A stretch of DNA of 64,000 bases, from the NCBI GenBank assembly GCA_020073215.1, contig JAIQFO010000011.1:62001-126000 (forward strand). The letters are read 5' to 3'. The notes under the pieces were generated by a model. The model was not told the DNA's origin. It did no database searches and saw only the letters and a list, made by a program, of their open reading frames with translations. How positions within the stretch are numbered: the first letter of the stretch is position 1; every line of letters starts with the position of its first letter. Shown here piece by piece: positions 7,342 to 16,893 of the stretch. The DNA comes from Terriglobia bacterium. GTDB taxonomy: Bacteria > Acidobacteriota > Terriglobia > Terriglobales > Acidobacteriaceae. Both the position numbers and the translations under genes were made by a program.

Positions 7342-9705
7342 GTGCCTGCCAACGAACCTGCCAGCTCAGCTACAACTCCTTTAGCCGATCGTTTTCCCGC
7401 AGGTCGTCCTCCCGCCAGTCTTTCTCCCGCCAGTCTTTCTCGCGGGAGTCTTTCCGATCGGGCGATTGTCCTGTTTCTCATGGTCAATACTTTTGAAACC
7501 GGAGGATCCGAGCGCCAGTTCACCGTGCTAGCCCAGAATCTTGCGCCTCCACAATTTCAAACTCACCTCGGATGCATCAGCCGCCGTGGCTCGCTCGCCC
7601 ACCACTTCCCCAACGCTCCCGAATTTCCCCTCGGGGGCAGTCTTTACGGATGGCAGTCGCTGCGCACTCGACTCAATCTAGCCCGCCATCTGCGGCAACA
7701 TCAGGTGCAGGTCGCCCACGCCTTCGATTTCTATACCAATCTCACGCTGATTCCCGCCGCGAGATTTGCCCGCGTGCCGGTTGTCATTGGCAGCCATCGC
7801 CAACTTGGAGACCTGCTTACTCCGGCACAGTTCCGCGCACAGGCCGCCGCGTTTCGCTGGTCGGATGCCGTGGTCTGCAACTCGCAGGCCGCCGCCGATC
7901 GCCTCATCGCCGCCGGCCTCCCGCCCAGCAAGATTGCGGTCATCGGAAACGCCCTGCCCGCCGAGGTTTTTAGCGCCGCGCCCGCTGCTCTGTCGAAGCG
8001 TCCCGGCGCGCTCCGCGTGGGCATGGTCGCGCGCATGAATCATCGTTACAAGAATCAGTCGGGATTTCTCCGCATCGCCGCGCGCATCCATCAGCGCATG
8101 CCAAACGTTGAATTCGTTCTCGTCGGCGATGGCCCGCTGCGTCAGGAATTGGAGCAGGAAGCGGCCAGCCTCGGCCTCGGCGCTTCCGCGATCTTTCTCG
8201 GCGACCGGCAGGACATGCCCGCCGTGCTCGCTTCCCTCGACGTTGCCGTCAACACGTCTGATTCGGAAAGCTTGTCGAACGTAATTCTCGAAGCCATGGC
8301 CGCAGGATTGCCCGTCGTCGCCTACGAAGTTGGTGGCAACTCTGAACTGCTCAGCCCGCAGCGCGGTACCCTGATCCCCGCCGGCAACGAGGCCGCCTTT
8401 GCCGATGCCCTCCAGAAACTTCTGGCCGACTCCGCCCTTCGCCAGCACCTGGGCGGAAATGCCCGCCGGTTTGCACAAGAGAACTTCAGCCTTGACCACG
8501 TGCGCCAGCGTTACGCGGAACTCTATGCGGCGCTTCTAGAGAAAAAACACCCAAGCCGGGTGCCCCATCCTTCCGCGTACTTTGCGGAAGGGTGGGAGCC
8601 CACGCCGAAACCTCAGCCCAAGAGAAGCTCAGCGAAACGCCTGCGAGTCTGTATCGTCGCCCCCAGCCTGCGCTACGTGGGCGGACAATCTGCCCAGGCC
8701 GACTTGCTCCTGCGCCGCTGGCAGAATGATCCCGATATCGACATCAGCTTCTTAGCCGTCGATCCGCCGCTGCCCCGCGTCCTGGCATGGGCCGAACGCA
8801 TTCCCGGCCTCCGCACGATTCTGCGCGAGCCCATCTACTTCGCGCGCCTCAGGCAAGGTCTCAAAGAGGCGGATATAGCTCACATCTTCTCAGCCGCCTA
8901 CTGGTCGTTCCTGCTCGCTCCCGCCCCCGCGTCGTACTTTGCAAGAATGAAGCCGCGCGGCGCCAAGACTCTGATCAACTACCACAGTGGCGAAGCCCGA
9001 GATCACCTTCAACGCTTCCGCTCTGCCAAGTTCGTTCTCTCGCGCGTCGACAAAATCGTAGTTCCTTCCGGTTACCTGGTCGAGGTCTTCCGCGAATTCG
9101 GATTGTCCGCTTCCGCTGTCCCCAACATCGTCGATCTGTTGCAGTTTCGCTATCGTGAGCGCGCCCCGCTGCGCCCGCATCTGGTTTGCACCCGAGGCTT
9201 CTCCAGGTACTACAGCGTGGATGTCGTAGTCCGGGCCTTTGCCGAAGTGAAGAAACAATATCCCGAAGCCAAACTCGATCTGGTCGGTAACGGCCCGCTC
9301 GAATCCGAGGTCCGCAAACTGGTGGTGGACTTGAATCTAACCGGCGTCAACTTCGCCGGCGTAGCGTCGCGTCAGGAAATCGGCAAATATTACGATCAGG
9401 CAGACATCTTCATCAACGCCTCGTGGCTTGACAACATGCCGCTGTCGGTCATCGAAGCCTTCGCGGCGGGCACCCCCGTAGTCACGACCTCGCCGGAATG
9501 CATGCCCTATCTAGTCGAGCACGAGCGCACCGGACTGCTCTCCCGCGTAGGCGATGAAAAAGCCCTGGCATCAAATGTCATCCGTTTGTTGCGCGACCCG
9601 GCGCTCGCCGCCAGCCTCGCCCAGAACGCCCACGAAGAATCACGAAAGTACACATGGGAAGCCGTCCGCGAGCAATGGCTGAACACCTATCGCGGACTAG
9701 CCTAG
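7342..9705 (+). CDS. Double GT4 glycosyltransferase fusion
   Basis: A 787-residue protein made of two complete GT-B glycosyltransferases. Domain 1 (about 40-400) has FETGGSERQF at the acceptor side and ESLSNVILEAMAAGLPVVAYEVGG at the donor side. Domain 2 (about 430-785) starts RVCIVAPSLRYVGG and has NASWLDNMPLSVIEAFAAG. The linker around residues 408-419 (VPHPSAYFAEGW) is encoded by a palindromic intergenic-type repeat, so the fusion probably arose by joining two genes across a repeat. It starts at GTG 7342. The N-terminal 35 residues contain short PASLSPASLS-like repeats. It is the last gene of the EPS run and probably adds two successive sugars. Confidence 0.85.
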   Translation: MPANEPASSATTPLADRFPAGRPPASLSPASLSRGSLSDRAIVLFLMVNTFETGGSERQFTVLAQNLAPPQFQTHLGCISRRGSLAHHFPNAPEFPLGGSLYGWQSLRTRLNLARHLRQHQVQVAHAFDFYTNLTLIPAARFARVPVVIGSHRQLGDLLTPAQFRAQAAAFRWSDAVVCNSQAAADRLIAAGLPPSKIAVIGNALPAEVFSAAPAALSKRPGALRVGMVARMNHRYKNQSGFLRIAARIHQRMPNVEFVLVGDGPLRQELEQEAASLGLGASAIFLGDRQDMPAVLASLDVAVNTSDSESLSNVILEAMAAGLPVVAYEVGGNSELLSPQRGTLIPAGNEAAFADALQKLLADSALRQHLGGNARRFAQENFSLDHVRQRYAELYAALLEKKHPSRVPHPSAYFAEGWEPTPKPQPKRSSAKRLRVCIVAPSLRYVGGQSAQADLLLRRWQNDPDIDISFLAVDPPLPRVLAWAERIPGLRTILREPIYFARLRQGLKEADIAHIFSAAYWSFLLAPAPASYFARMKPRGAKTLINYHSGEARDHLQRFRSAKFVLSRVDKIVVPSGYLVEVFREFGLSASAVPNIVDLLQFRYRERAPLRPHLVCTRGFSRYYSVDVVVRAFAEVKKQYPEAKLDLVGNGPLESEVRKLVVDLNLTGVNFAGVASRQEIGKYYDQADIFINASWLDNMPLSVIEAFAAGTPVVTTSPECMPYLVEHERTGLLSRVGDEKALASNVIRLLRDPALAASLAQNAHEESRKYTWEAVREQWLNTYRGLA
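8564..8596. repeat. Palindromic repeat embedded in coding sequence
   Basis: Arms CCCATCCTTCCGC (8564-8576) and GCGGAAGGGTGGG (8584-8596) pair at 12 of 13 positions around a 7-base loop, preceded by GGGTGC. The same architecture occurs in intergenic DNA elsewhere in the window. Here it is translated as the inter-domain linker of the double glycosyltransferase. Confidence 0.8.
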
Positions 9706-9724
9706 CGTGGAGTCAGCGTTGGCT

Positions 9725-9773
9725 CGTGTGGGGACGGGCGCCCTCGCCCGTCCAAGCCGAGCGCAACTCGGCT
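9725..9773. repeat. GC-rich hairpin repeat (GTGTGGGGACGGGCG family)
   Basis: Contains GACGGGCG..CGCCCGTC and GCCGAG..CTCGGC inverted pairs. Near-identical copies occur at 22808-22857 (inverted) and 33208-33250, with a diverged copy at 38815. Here it lies between convergent genes, so it may also act as a bidirectional terminator-like hairpin, although no T-tract follows. Confidence 0.75.
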
Positions 9774-9790
9774 AAGCATTCCCGTCCCGC

Positions 9791-10273
9791 TCACCCAGCC
9801 TTCTTTGCCAGCGGCCACACCGTTGTCACCACCAGCGCCACCGCAATTCCCAGCGATACTTCCAGAAACCGATGCCATCCGGTGATCCACGGAGAGCGCG
9901 CCCGCGGAATCAGCAAAATAATACTCAGCGTAATTGCGGCAAACCGGTAAGCGCCGCCGACGCGCAATGACCACGCCAGCAATCCGCACAAGAGAATCCC
10001 AACTGCATAGACCATCGCACTCGGATGGAGGTACGTAGCCAGCGCCGCGCCCAGCACCGCTCCGAGCGCCGTCCCAACAAAGCGTTGCCAACCCAGCGTC
10101 CGCGGCGGGATCGTGGATTGCACGACCACAATCGTCGAGATCGGGGCCCAATAATATTCCGGCAGTTTCAACATCCGAGCCAGCAGCATGGCAGCCGCTG
10201 CCGCAAAAGCGGTTCGTACCGAATCCAGAATCGAATTGCGATTCGCTCCAGAAAAAATGCCCCTGCCACCCAT
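9791..10273 (-). CDS. FUSC/aromatic acid exporter-like membrane protein
   Basis: A 160-residue protein with four to five hydrophobic segments. It has an AFAAAAAMLLARMLKLPEYYWAPISTIVVV opening (shown in part) and a TLGWQRFVGTALGAVLGA stretch; this WAP..T....Q followed by R..GT..G signature is typical of the N-terminal membrane part of the FUSC/ArAE (DUF939) family. Family members are short membrane proteins or halves of efflux pumps for aromatic acids. There is no co-directional neighbour. The substrate is unknown. A longer reading frame in another phase over the same DNA is a shadow. Confidence 0.7.
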   Translation of the reverse strand: MGGRGIFSGANRNSILDSVRTAFAAAAAMLLARMLKLPEYYWAPISTIVVVQSTIPPRTLGWQRFVGTALGAVLGAALATYLHPSAMVYAVGILLCGLLAWSLRVGGAYRFAAITLSIILLIPRARSPWITGWHRFLEVSLGIAVALVVTTVWPLAKKAG

Positions 10274-10333
10274 CCATCCTCCTCACAGGCGTGCCAAGAG
10301 CCGATATTGTAACCGGAACGGCTCTACTGGCCA

Positions 10334-10362
10334 TTGACGCTGGCCACTGATTTTCGTGTTAT
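10334..10362 (+). promoter_or_regulatory. Candidate sigma-70 promoter for the VOC gene
   Basis: TTGACG (10334-10339), a 17-base spacer, then TGTTAT (10357-10362) upstream of the VOC gene at 10562. If used, the mRNA has a leader of about 190 nt, in which I recognise no known riboswitch. Confidence 0.3.
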
Positions 10363-10561
10363 TATTTTCCCCGTACCTCGCGGAACCCGCGCGCCGATCT
10401 CGACAGCTTGAGGCGGCGCCACTGACAATGAGGGTCCCTACCTACGTCCTTCCTCGCAAGGGTCGTGGATGGAGGAGATGCGAGCACACCGGAAGTGTGC
10501 GCCATCGTCCTTCACGACACACACGGTCCGGAATCGATTCACGACTCCAGAGGAGAAACCC

Positions 10562-10951
10562 ATGCAAATCAAGAAACTCACGCCCAATCTCATCGTCCGC
10601 AACGTTGAAGCCAGCCTGAAATTCTATCGCGAGATCCTCGGCCTTGAACCCGCCATCACCGTCCCCGAGCAGTCGCCCTACGTTTTTGCCTCGGTTTCGA
10701 ACGGATCCGTTGAAATCTTCTTCAACGACCAGAAGACGGTGGCCGCCGAATATCCCAAGCTTGCCGGGACCATCGGCGGAAGCCTGACTCTCTACATGGA
10801 AGTGGACAGCCTCCAAGCCGTCCTGGATCGAGTCCAGAAAGCCGGAGCGAACATCTCCATGCCCATCACCGAGCAGTTCTACGGCATGAGGGAATTCGCC
10901 TTCGACGACGGGGATGGATACACCATCACCATCGCGCAAAAAGCGGGATGA
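10562..10951 (+). CDS. VOC-fold (glyoxalase/bleomycin-resistance-like) protein
   Basis: 129 residues from ATG 10562, chosen because AGGAG lies seven bases upstream; a longer in-frame extension to 10469 has no such site. It has the pattern of a single vicinal-oxygen-chelate domain: LTPNLIVRNVEASLKFYREILGLEP at the start (quoted in part), a central LYMEVDSLQAVLDRVQKAGA, and a C-terminal FAFDDGDGYTITIAQK with a Glu/Asp-type metal position. VOC proteins include dioxygenases, isomerases and resistance proteins, so the substrate cannot be called. Cytosolic and monocistronic. Confidence 0.8.
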   Translation: MQIKKLTPNLIVRNVEASLKFYREILGLEPAITVPEQSPYVFASVSNGSVEIFFNDQKTVAAEYPKLAGTIGGSLTLYMEVDSLQAVLDRVQKAGANISMPITEQFYGMREFAFDDGDGYTITIAQKAG

Positions 10952-10985
10952 GCGCTGCGGCGTAACCTTAACGGTGGGTTGGAAA

Positions 10986-11030
10986 GCACCCACACATTCG
11001 CAGAGAACGAACGCGAATGTGTGGGGCACC
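10986..11030. repeat. Palindromic intergenic repeat, GGTGCCCCA family
   Basis: A perfect 13-bp inverted pair, CCCACACATTCGC (10989-11001) with GCGAATGTGTGGG (11013-11025), around an 11-base loop. It ends GGGGCACC, which reads GGTGCCCC on the other strand. It lies between convergent genes. Confidence 0.8.
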
Positions 11031-11153
11031 GCCAGAGAAAAACGCGCTGGCGATCAGTCTGATGCCGGCGGTGTGTAAACCTATTGCCTGATAGCCGCGC
11101 CGAGCGATGGCACGACCCCCACCCATCCCTCCGAGGTCGGCGGTGATCACGCG

Positions 11154-12317
11154 TCAGGGACCAATATTCCATCCGACGTTTCCAAGGTCCATGCTCTTGA
11201 TGACCTTGCCGCTCAAGTCAATTCCCTGTGCCCAGAAGTTGGTTGCCATCAGGTCCGGAACCTCAATCTCCCAGGTGTCTCCGTCTGCCGAGGTGCTCAC
11301 TTTCTTCATCGGACCCGCTTTGGCGGGAGGCATCTCTCCGATCCCGGTCCCAGTCGAATACCAAAAGATATCCACCGATTTGAGATTACGAGCTTTGACA
11401 ATCGCCTTGGCGCCCCGCTCTTTGCACATAATCCAGCCGCCTTCGTAAACGGCTGGCTCGATATTTAGCGAGAAGATTTCTCCGCGGTTGTTGCTTCTTG
11501 ATTCCCGCTCGCCCTCTCGAAGGCTGAGGAACTCGTCATCCAGCGTTCCCCCGTCATGGGCCGAGCGATTCTTGCGCACAACGGTGCCGGTCCCCTTCTC
11601 GAGAAAGATGTCCAGCCAGATAACGCCCGGATGCAGAACAAAATTTCTGTATTCATAAAGGCGGTAGCCGGGTTTGGAGAACATCAGGGTTTCCAACGGG
11701 CCTGGAGGGCTCTTGCCCTTCCAATACGATGCTGGAATGGCGAGTGTAAACAGGCCATTCTCATCGGTTGTGGTCGTGACACCGGCCCGCAACGCTGTCA
11801 CCGTGACATTGGAAATCAGTTCTCCACTCTCCACATCCTGGACGTAAGAACTGAACTGGCTTGGATCGTTGGTAGTGCTCCAGTAATCGGATTCGACCGT
11901 CTCGATGCCGCGGTTGTTGAGGTCTACGGTGATTGTTAAGTGGAACGCGTGCTGCGGATGGGCCCACTTGGGCCCCGGCCAAGGTAGGCCATTCCAATCA
12001 CCGCCATAAGTTATTACGTCTAGTGCTCTCCCGTTCAGGGTGACACGGCAGGAGAAGTCCTTGGGTAAGCGGTCCGCCAGCACTCGACCAGCAGGCCCCA
12101 TCACGTAATTCGCCGTCCACTTGATGTCTCCGGGTTTGGTCTTGCCCAGACACATCCGGCCCGGGCCGAAGTCAACCGATGCTCCTGCAACACCGAGGCC
12201 AGTGTGTTGGTCCTGTACCCATAGCCATGTAGGTTTTTGACTGGCGCTCGGCGCACTTTGAGACCTGAGAGTAAAGAGAGCGATACCGCAAACCAAGGAA
12301 ACAATTTGTCTGCGCAT
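11154..12317 (-). CDS. Secreted protein with carboxypeptidase-regulatory-like domains
   Basis: 387 residues with an N-terminal signal peptide (basic start, IVSLVCGIALFTLRSQSA). Two Ig-like/CarboxypepD_reg-type beta modules can be seen: one near residues 28-70 (GLGVAGASVDFGP) and one near 170-240 (VQDVESGELISNVTVTALRAG, then TTTDENGLFTLAIP; quoted in part). These modules are usually structural repeats in exported acidobacterial proteins, often next to TonB-dependent receptors. No enzymatic motif is apparent. Transcribed alone on the minus strand, directly downstream of the groESL terminator. Exact role unknown. Confidence 0.6.
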   Translation of the reverse strand: MRRQIVSLVCGIALFTLRSQSAPSASQKPTWLWVQDQHTGLGVAGASVDFGPGRMCLGKTKPGDIKWTANYVMGPAGRVLADRLPKDFSCRVTLNGRALDVITYGGDWNGLPWPGPKWAHPQHAFHLTITVDLNNRGIETVESDYWSTTNDPSQFSSYVQDVESGELISNVTVTALRAGVTTTTDENGLFTLAIPASYWKGKSPPGPLETLMFSKPGYRLYEYRNFVLHPGVIWLDIFLEKGTGTVVRKNRSAHDGGTLDDEFLSLREGERESRSNNRGEIFSLNIEPAVYEGGWIMCKERGAKAIVKARNLKSVDIFWYSTGTGIGEMPPAKAGPMKKVSTSADGDTWEIEVPDLMATNFWAQGIDLSGKVIKSMDLGNVGWNIGP

Positions 12318-12410
12318 AACAGTGTGTTGGTGACTGGCTGGTCGACTTCTTCGTGGTCAATGGTAGATAAAGCGTCGATGTTTGTCGGTGATCACTATCA
12401 CGACTAGGCA

Positions 12411-12438
12411 CAAAAAAGCCCCGCCTTGCGGCGGGGCT
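12411..12438 (-). terminator. Rho-independent terminator of groES-groEL
   Basis: Reading the minus strand, AGCCCCGCC, a GCAA loop and GGCGGGGCT are followed by a run of T (A-tract 12412-12417 on the plus strand). This is a perfect 9-bp stem. It lies about 135 bases past the groEL stop, with repeat DNA in between. Confidence 0.8.
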
Positions 12439-12490
12439 TACGCGGGCGTAGGCGCCCGCGCTACACTTGCAACTCTTGCCATCCCGGAAG

Positions 12491-12531
12491 GCCCAGGTTA
12501 GCGCCCAAAGAATGCGCGAACCTGGGGCACC
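12491..12531. repeat. Palindromic repeat, CCCAGGTT..AACCTGGGGCACC
   Basis: The element begins GCCCAGGTTAGCGCCCAAA and ends GCGCGAACCTGGGGCACC. An almost identical copy lies at 29301-29343 between the SRP RNA and the AlaX-type gene. It belongs to the same GGTGCCCCA-ended class as the other palindromes. A short GC hairpin at 12441-12470 (GCGGGCG..CGCCCGC) precedes it. Confidence 0.8.
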
Positions 12532-12546
12532 TTCGGCCTCGATTCA

Positions 12547-12574
12547 AGCTAAGAGCTGATAGCTAATAACTGAG
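12547..12574. repeat. Heptanucleotide-period array next to groEL stop
   Basis: Four consecutive 7-mers, AGCTAAG AGCTGAT AGCTAAT AACTGAG, end one base before the groEL stop codon. This is the same heptad rule as at 14290, 47571, 63219 and 63661, with a different unit sequence. Confidence 0.65.
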
Positions 12575-12575
12575 T

Positions 12576-14357
<1,782 letters not shown>

Positions 14358-14687
14358 CTACTTGCGCGATCCAGCCGTTTCCTTCTTGGCAGCGCCCGTA
14401 AGCACGCCCAGTACTTCTTCTTCGCGCATGATGATGAAGTCCTCACCATCGATCTTGATCTCGGTGCCCGAATACTTGCCGAACAGAATGCGGTCGCCAT
14501 CTTTCACATCGAGCGGCCGAACCTTTCCTTCTTCGCTGATCTTTCCCTTGCCGACGGAGATGACTTCTCCCTCCTGCGGCTTGTCTTTCGCGGAGTCGGG
14601 AATAATGATCCCGCCGCGGGTGGTTTCGGCTTCTTCCACGCGACGGACCAGGATGCGGTCGTGCAGCGGGGTAAATTTAGTTGCCAT
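14358..14687 (-). CDS. groES: Co-chaperonin GroES (Hsp10)
   Basis: A 109-residue Hsp10, forming the heptameric lid of GroEL. The N-terminus ([17 protein letters not shown]), the mobile-loop region [19 protein letters not shown] (quoted in part) and the C-terminal [25 protein letters not shown] pattern (quoted in part) are canonical. A GGAG site precedes the ATG. It is the first gene of the operon, with promoter and CIRCE within about 130 bases upstream. A short C-terminal extension ([11 protein letters not shown]) is longer than in many homologues. Confidence 0.98.
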   Translation of the reverse strand: MATKFTPLHDRILVRRVEEAETTRGGIIIPDSAKDKPQEGEVISVGKGKISEEGKVRPLDVKDGDRILFGKYSGTEIKIDGEDFIIMREEEVLGVLTGAAKKETAGSRK

Positions 14688-14759
14688 AGTTGCGTACTCC
14701 TTTCGAGAGTGGTTAAGTAGGTTGAATCGAACCCCAGAATTGCCCCGGAATAGAGAGTG

Positions 14760-14786
14760 TTAGCACTCGAACAGCATGAGTGCTAA
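14760..14786 (-). promoter_or_regulatory. CIRCE operator (HrcA binding site)
   Basis: TTAGCACTC (14760-14768), 9 bases, GAGTGCTAA (14778-14786): an exact match to the CIRCE consensus. HrcA repressor binding here is established for groE operons. The site begins at the last base of the -10 box and covers the likely transcription start. Confidence 0.97.
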
Positions 14787-14815
14787 TTATAGGAATGTGA
14801 GCTGGCGGTTGTCAA
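14786..14815 (-). promoter_or_regulatory. Consensus sigma-70 promoter of groES-groEL
   Basis: On the minus strand TTGACA (plus 14810-14815) and TATAAT (plus 14786-14791) are separated by 18 bases. Both hexamers match the consensus at all six positions, and the -10 box touches CIRCE. A strong promoter held by HrcA is the simplest reading. Confidence 0.92.
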
Positions 14816-15109
14816 GCAGCCGACACCTCTGTGAATAAGTCATTTAGAATGAGTACAATAGCGATAGTTATCCAAAGGTCTGTCATCCGAAGCTGGTGCC
14901 GGTGAACCACAACTTCAAACCTTCCTGCTCGGTCACAGCGCGGAATCCCAACGGCGACGGCGAGCCCGGCCCAGTGGTGACCCATGCGGTGGGACTCCAA
15001 CGCCAGCGAGCAAAGTGAGCGTGCTGGCGGGCACTGGCGACAGAAGCTTCAGCCGGCGGCGAACTTCGGTGCTTGCGGTGGCAGCGCAAGAAGAGGCAGC
15101 GCGGGAAGG

Positions 15110-15198
15110 GGTACCCCGACTGCCCTTACCGCCTGATCGTTACGGGCGGGGCGAGTTCAACCCAGCACACGACCACTTTGACGCTGACGATCCAGTGA
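15110..15198 (+). pseudogene. Remnant of an Ig-like/secreted repeat protein C-terminus
   Basis: The segment 15127-15198 translates to YRLIVTGGASSTQHTTTLTLTIQ followed by a stop (quoted in parts: YRLIVTGG, ASSTQHTTTLTLTIQ). This is the kind of T-rich beta strand that ends large exported Ig-like or beta-propeller proteins in Acidobacteria. The preceding GTPTA lies in another frame (15110-15124), suggesting a frameshifted remnant. No intact gene or start is visible. The surrounding 14816-15470 contains no other gene that I can support. The homology claim is from pattern memory only. Confidence 0.4.
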
Positions 15199-15470
15199 GG
15201 AACTGAGTACTGCCAACTTGCCCAACTGTCGGCAGCCTCGCCAGTCCTCCGGCGACCCTTTGCCGCGGCCGACTTGCTGCCTGCTGCAAGCAGTGAGCTT
15301 AGGCCCAAAATGAAACGCGCCGACGTGGCTGTCGGCGTGCAGTATTCGGTCATCGCTTTCCGCAGCGGACGGTCTGGCCAGCCACGAGACCAAAATATTT
15401 ACTGCCTACAATCGTTGCTCGCCAAGCCGGCGCACGTCCTTCTCTGCGAGGAGGTGGAGGAGCGTCCACC

Positions 15471-16178
15471 ATGTCCGGCTTGCACTGCGTTGAGAGCTGC
15501 CTTACTTGCCATCTGCGTTCCCGCAATTTTTTCTGCGATCTTTCCCAGGACTCGATTGCGGCTTTCAACAAAATAAAACATGCCGCCGTTCTTCCGGAAC
15601 ACGCCGTGGTTCTGGTCGAGGGACAGAGTCCCTGCGGAATCTTCATACTCTGCCAGGGTCGCGCCAAACTCTCTACCGCGTCGCGCGATGGCAAAACACT
15701 AATTGTGCGCATCGCCGAAGCCGGTGAGATTCTGGGATTGCACGCGGTGGTGACCGGCGCGCCTTACGAGTTGACGGTTGAAACCATGCAACCCTGCCAA
15801 CTGGACTTCGTGGGGCGGGAAGATATGCTCCGCTTCCTCAAAGAGCACGCCGACGCCTGTTTCCATGCCACCGAGCATCTTGCCCGCGACTGTTCCGATG
15901 CCTACGGCGTGGTGCGCACGATCGGATTGTCCCACTCGGTGTCCGAGAGGTTTGCGCGATTCCTGCTGGAAACTGCCGCCGATGGCAAGGTCAGCCACGG
16001 AGCCGTGCGCGTCCGCCTGGCGATGACCCACGAAGAAATCTCGCAACTGGTCGGCACCAGCCGCGAAACCATCACCCGCCTGCTCTCCGAGTTCCGCCGC
16101 AACGACATGGCGGAACTGCGGGGCTCGACGTTGATTATCCACAACCACCCCGCCTTGAAGAACCTAGTCGGGGCCTAG
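15471..16178 (+). CDS. Crp/Fnr-family transcriptional regulator with N-terminal Cys cluster
   Basis: 235 residues from ATG 15471, with GGAGGAG eight bases upstream. An N-terminal Cys arrangement C6-x3-C10-x2-C13-x8-C22 is followed by a cyclic-nucleotide-binding-like beta barrel (about 35-125, with GEILGLHAVV) and a C-terminal winged HTH (MTHEEISQLVGTSRETITRLLSEF, quoted in part, about 180-205). The Cys set resembles, but does not equal, FNR-type iron-sulfur ligands, so oxygen or redox sensing is plausible. The effector is unknown. There is no co-directional partner within 100 bases, so it is probably a global regulator. Confidence 0.85.
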   Translation: MSGLHCVESCLTCHLRSRNFFCDLSQDSIAAFNKIKHAAVLPEHAVVLVEGQSPCGIFILCQGRAKLSTASRDGKTLIVRIAEAGEILGLHAVVTGAPYELTVETMQPCQLDFVGREDMLRFLKEHADACFHATEHLARDCSDAYGVVRTIGLSHSVSERFARFLLETAADGKVSHGAVRVRLAMTHEEISQLVGTSRETITRLLSEFRRNDMAELRGSTLIIHNHPALKNLVGA

Positions 16179-16291
16179 TCCGAGAAGCTATTCGTTAAGC
16201 AAGAGAATAGGGAGGGGCACGACTTCCGCCGTGCCTTCCTCTCACAGTGTTCAGTAGCTTGTTCATGAGATGAGTTCTAAAATGAACGCCT

Positions 16292-16738
16292 ATGAAGAAG
16301 CGCGTTTCGATCGTGATGGCGGCGGTAATCGTGCTTGCGGTGGGCATGATTGGGTTGGCGCAGGCGCAGGATGATGAAGGGCCGATGTCCGATTTGCGAT
16401 TTGTGGTGGTGCGCGATTACAACGGCAAGCCGGTGAGGAATGCGGCGGTGGTGCTGCATCCGGTGAATAAGAAGGGGAAGCAGTCGCGCGGCGGATTGGA
16501 GTTGAAGACGGACAACGATGGGCGGACGAACATCGATGGGATTCCCTATGGTCCGCTGCGGATCCAGGTGCTGGCGCCGGGTTTTCAGACGTTCGGGGAA
16601 GACTACCAGATCAACAAGCCGGAGATGGTGATTACGGTCAAGTTGAAGCGGCCCGGGGGGCAGTACTCGGTGTATGAGAATCATGGGGACGCGAAGAAGA
16701 CGGACGACAAGAAACCCGCTGAGCAGAAACCGCAGTAG
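16292..16738 (+). CDS. Small secreted carboxypeptidase-regulatory-like protein, copy 1
   Basis: 148 residues: a signal peptide (KKRVSIVMAAVIVLAVGMIGLAQAQ, cleavage expected after AQA), then a single beta-sandwich domain with VVVRDYNGKPVRNAAVVLHP and DGRTNIDGIPYGPLRIQVLA, and a Lys/Pro-rich tail. The second copy lies 155 bases downstream and is strikingly similar. No ribosome site precedes the ATG, and a TAAAAT box ends 8 bases before it, so a leaderless mRNA is possible. Role unknown; a periplasmic or extracellular adaptor domain is likely. Confidence 0.75.
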   Translation: MKKRVSIVMAAVIVLAVGMIGLAQAQDDEGPMSDLRFVVVRDYNGKPVRNAAVVLHPVNKKGKQSRGGLELKTDNDGRTNIDGIPYGPLRIQVLAPGFQTFGEDYQINKPEMVITVKLKRPGGQYSVYENHGDAKKTDDKKPAEQKPQ

Positions 16739-16784
16739 ATAGTGGTCAGCGATAGTAGCGATGGTGCGAAGAGTAGATGAATTT

Positions 16785-16868
16785 CCTGTAGAGACGCGGC
16801 TTGCCGCGTCTCTGCCGTTTCTTACGGGGCGGCGCAACCAGAGACGGGACAAGCCGCGTCTGTACAGG
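16785..16868. repeat. Inverted repeat built on GAGACGCGGCTTGCCGCGTCTC
   Basis: The element opens with CCTGTAGAGACGCGGC and closes with AGCCGCGTCTGTACAGG. It contains an internal 9-bp hairpin with a CTTG-like loop, so it is nested and palindromic over 84 bases. Single-hairpin versions occur at 44601-44627 and, inside a coding region, at 49191-49218. It separates the two paralogous secreted genes. Confidence 0.8.
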
Positions 16869-16893
16869 AGGGTTCGTCGGGGTGAGGTTTCCT

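Noticed and set aside
9702..10334. Longer 210-codon frame over the FUSC-like gene
   Set aside because: It is a different frame from the membrane protein, whose hydrophobic pattern and WAP motif are clear.
10370..10561. Riboswitch in the long leader of the VOC gene
   Set aside because: Stem-forming segments are present, but no conserved riboswitch motif that I recognise.
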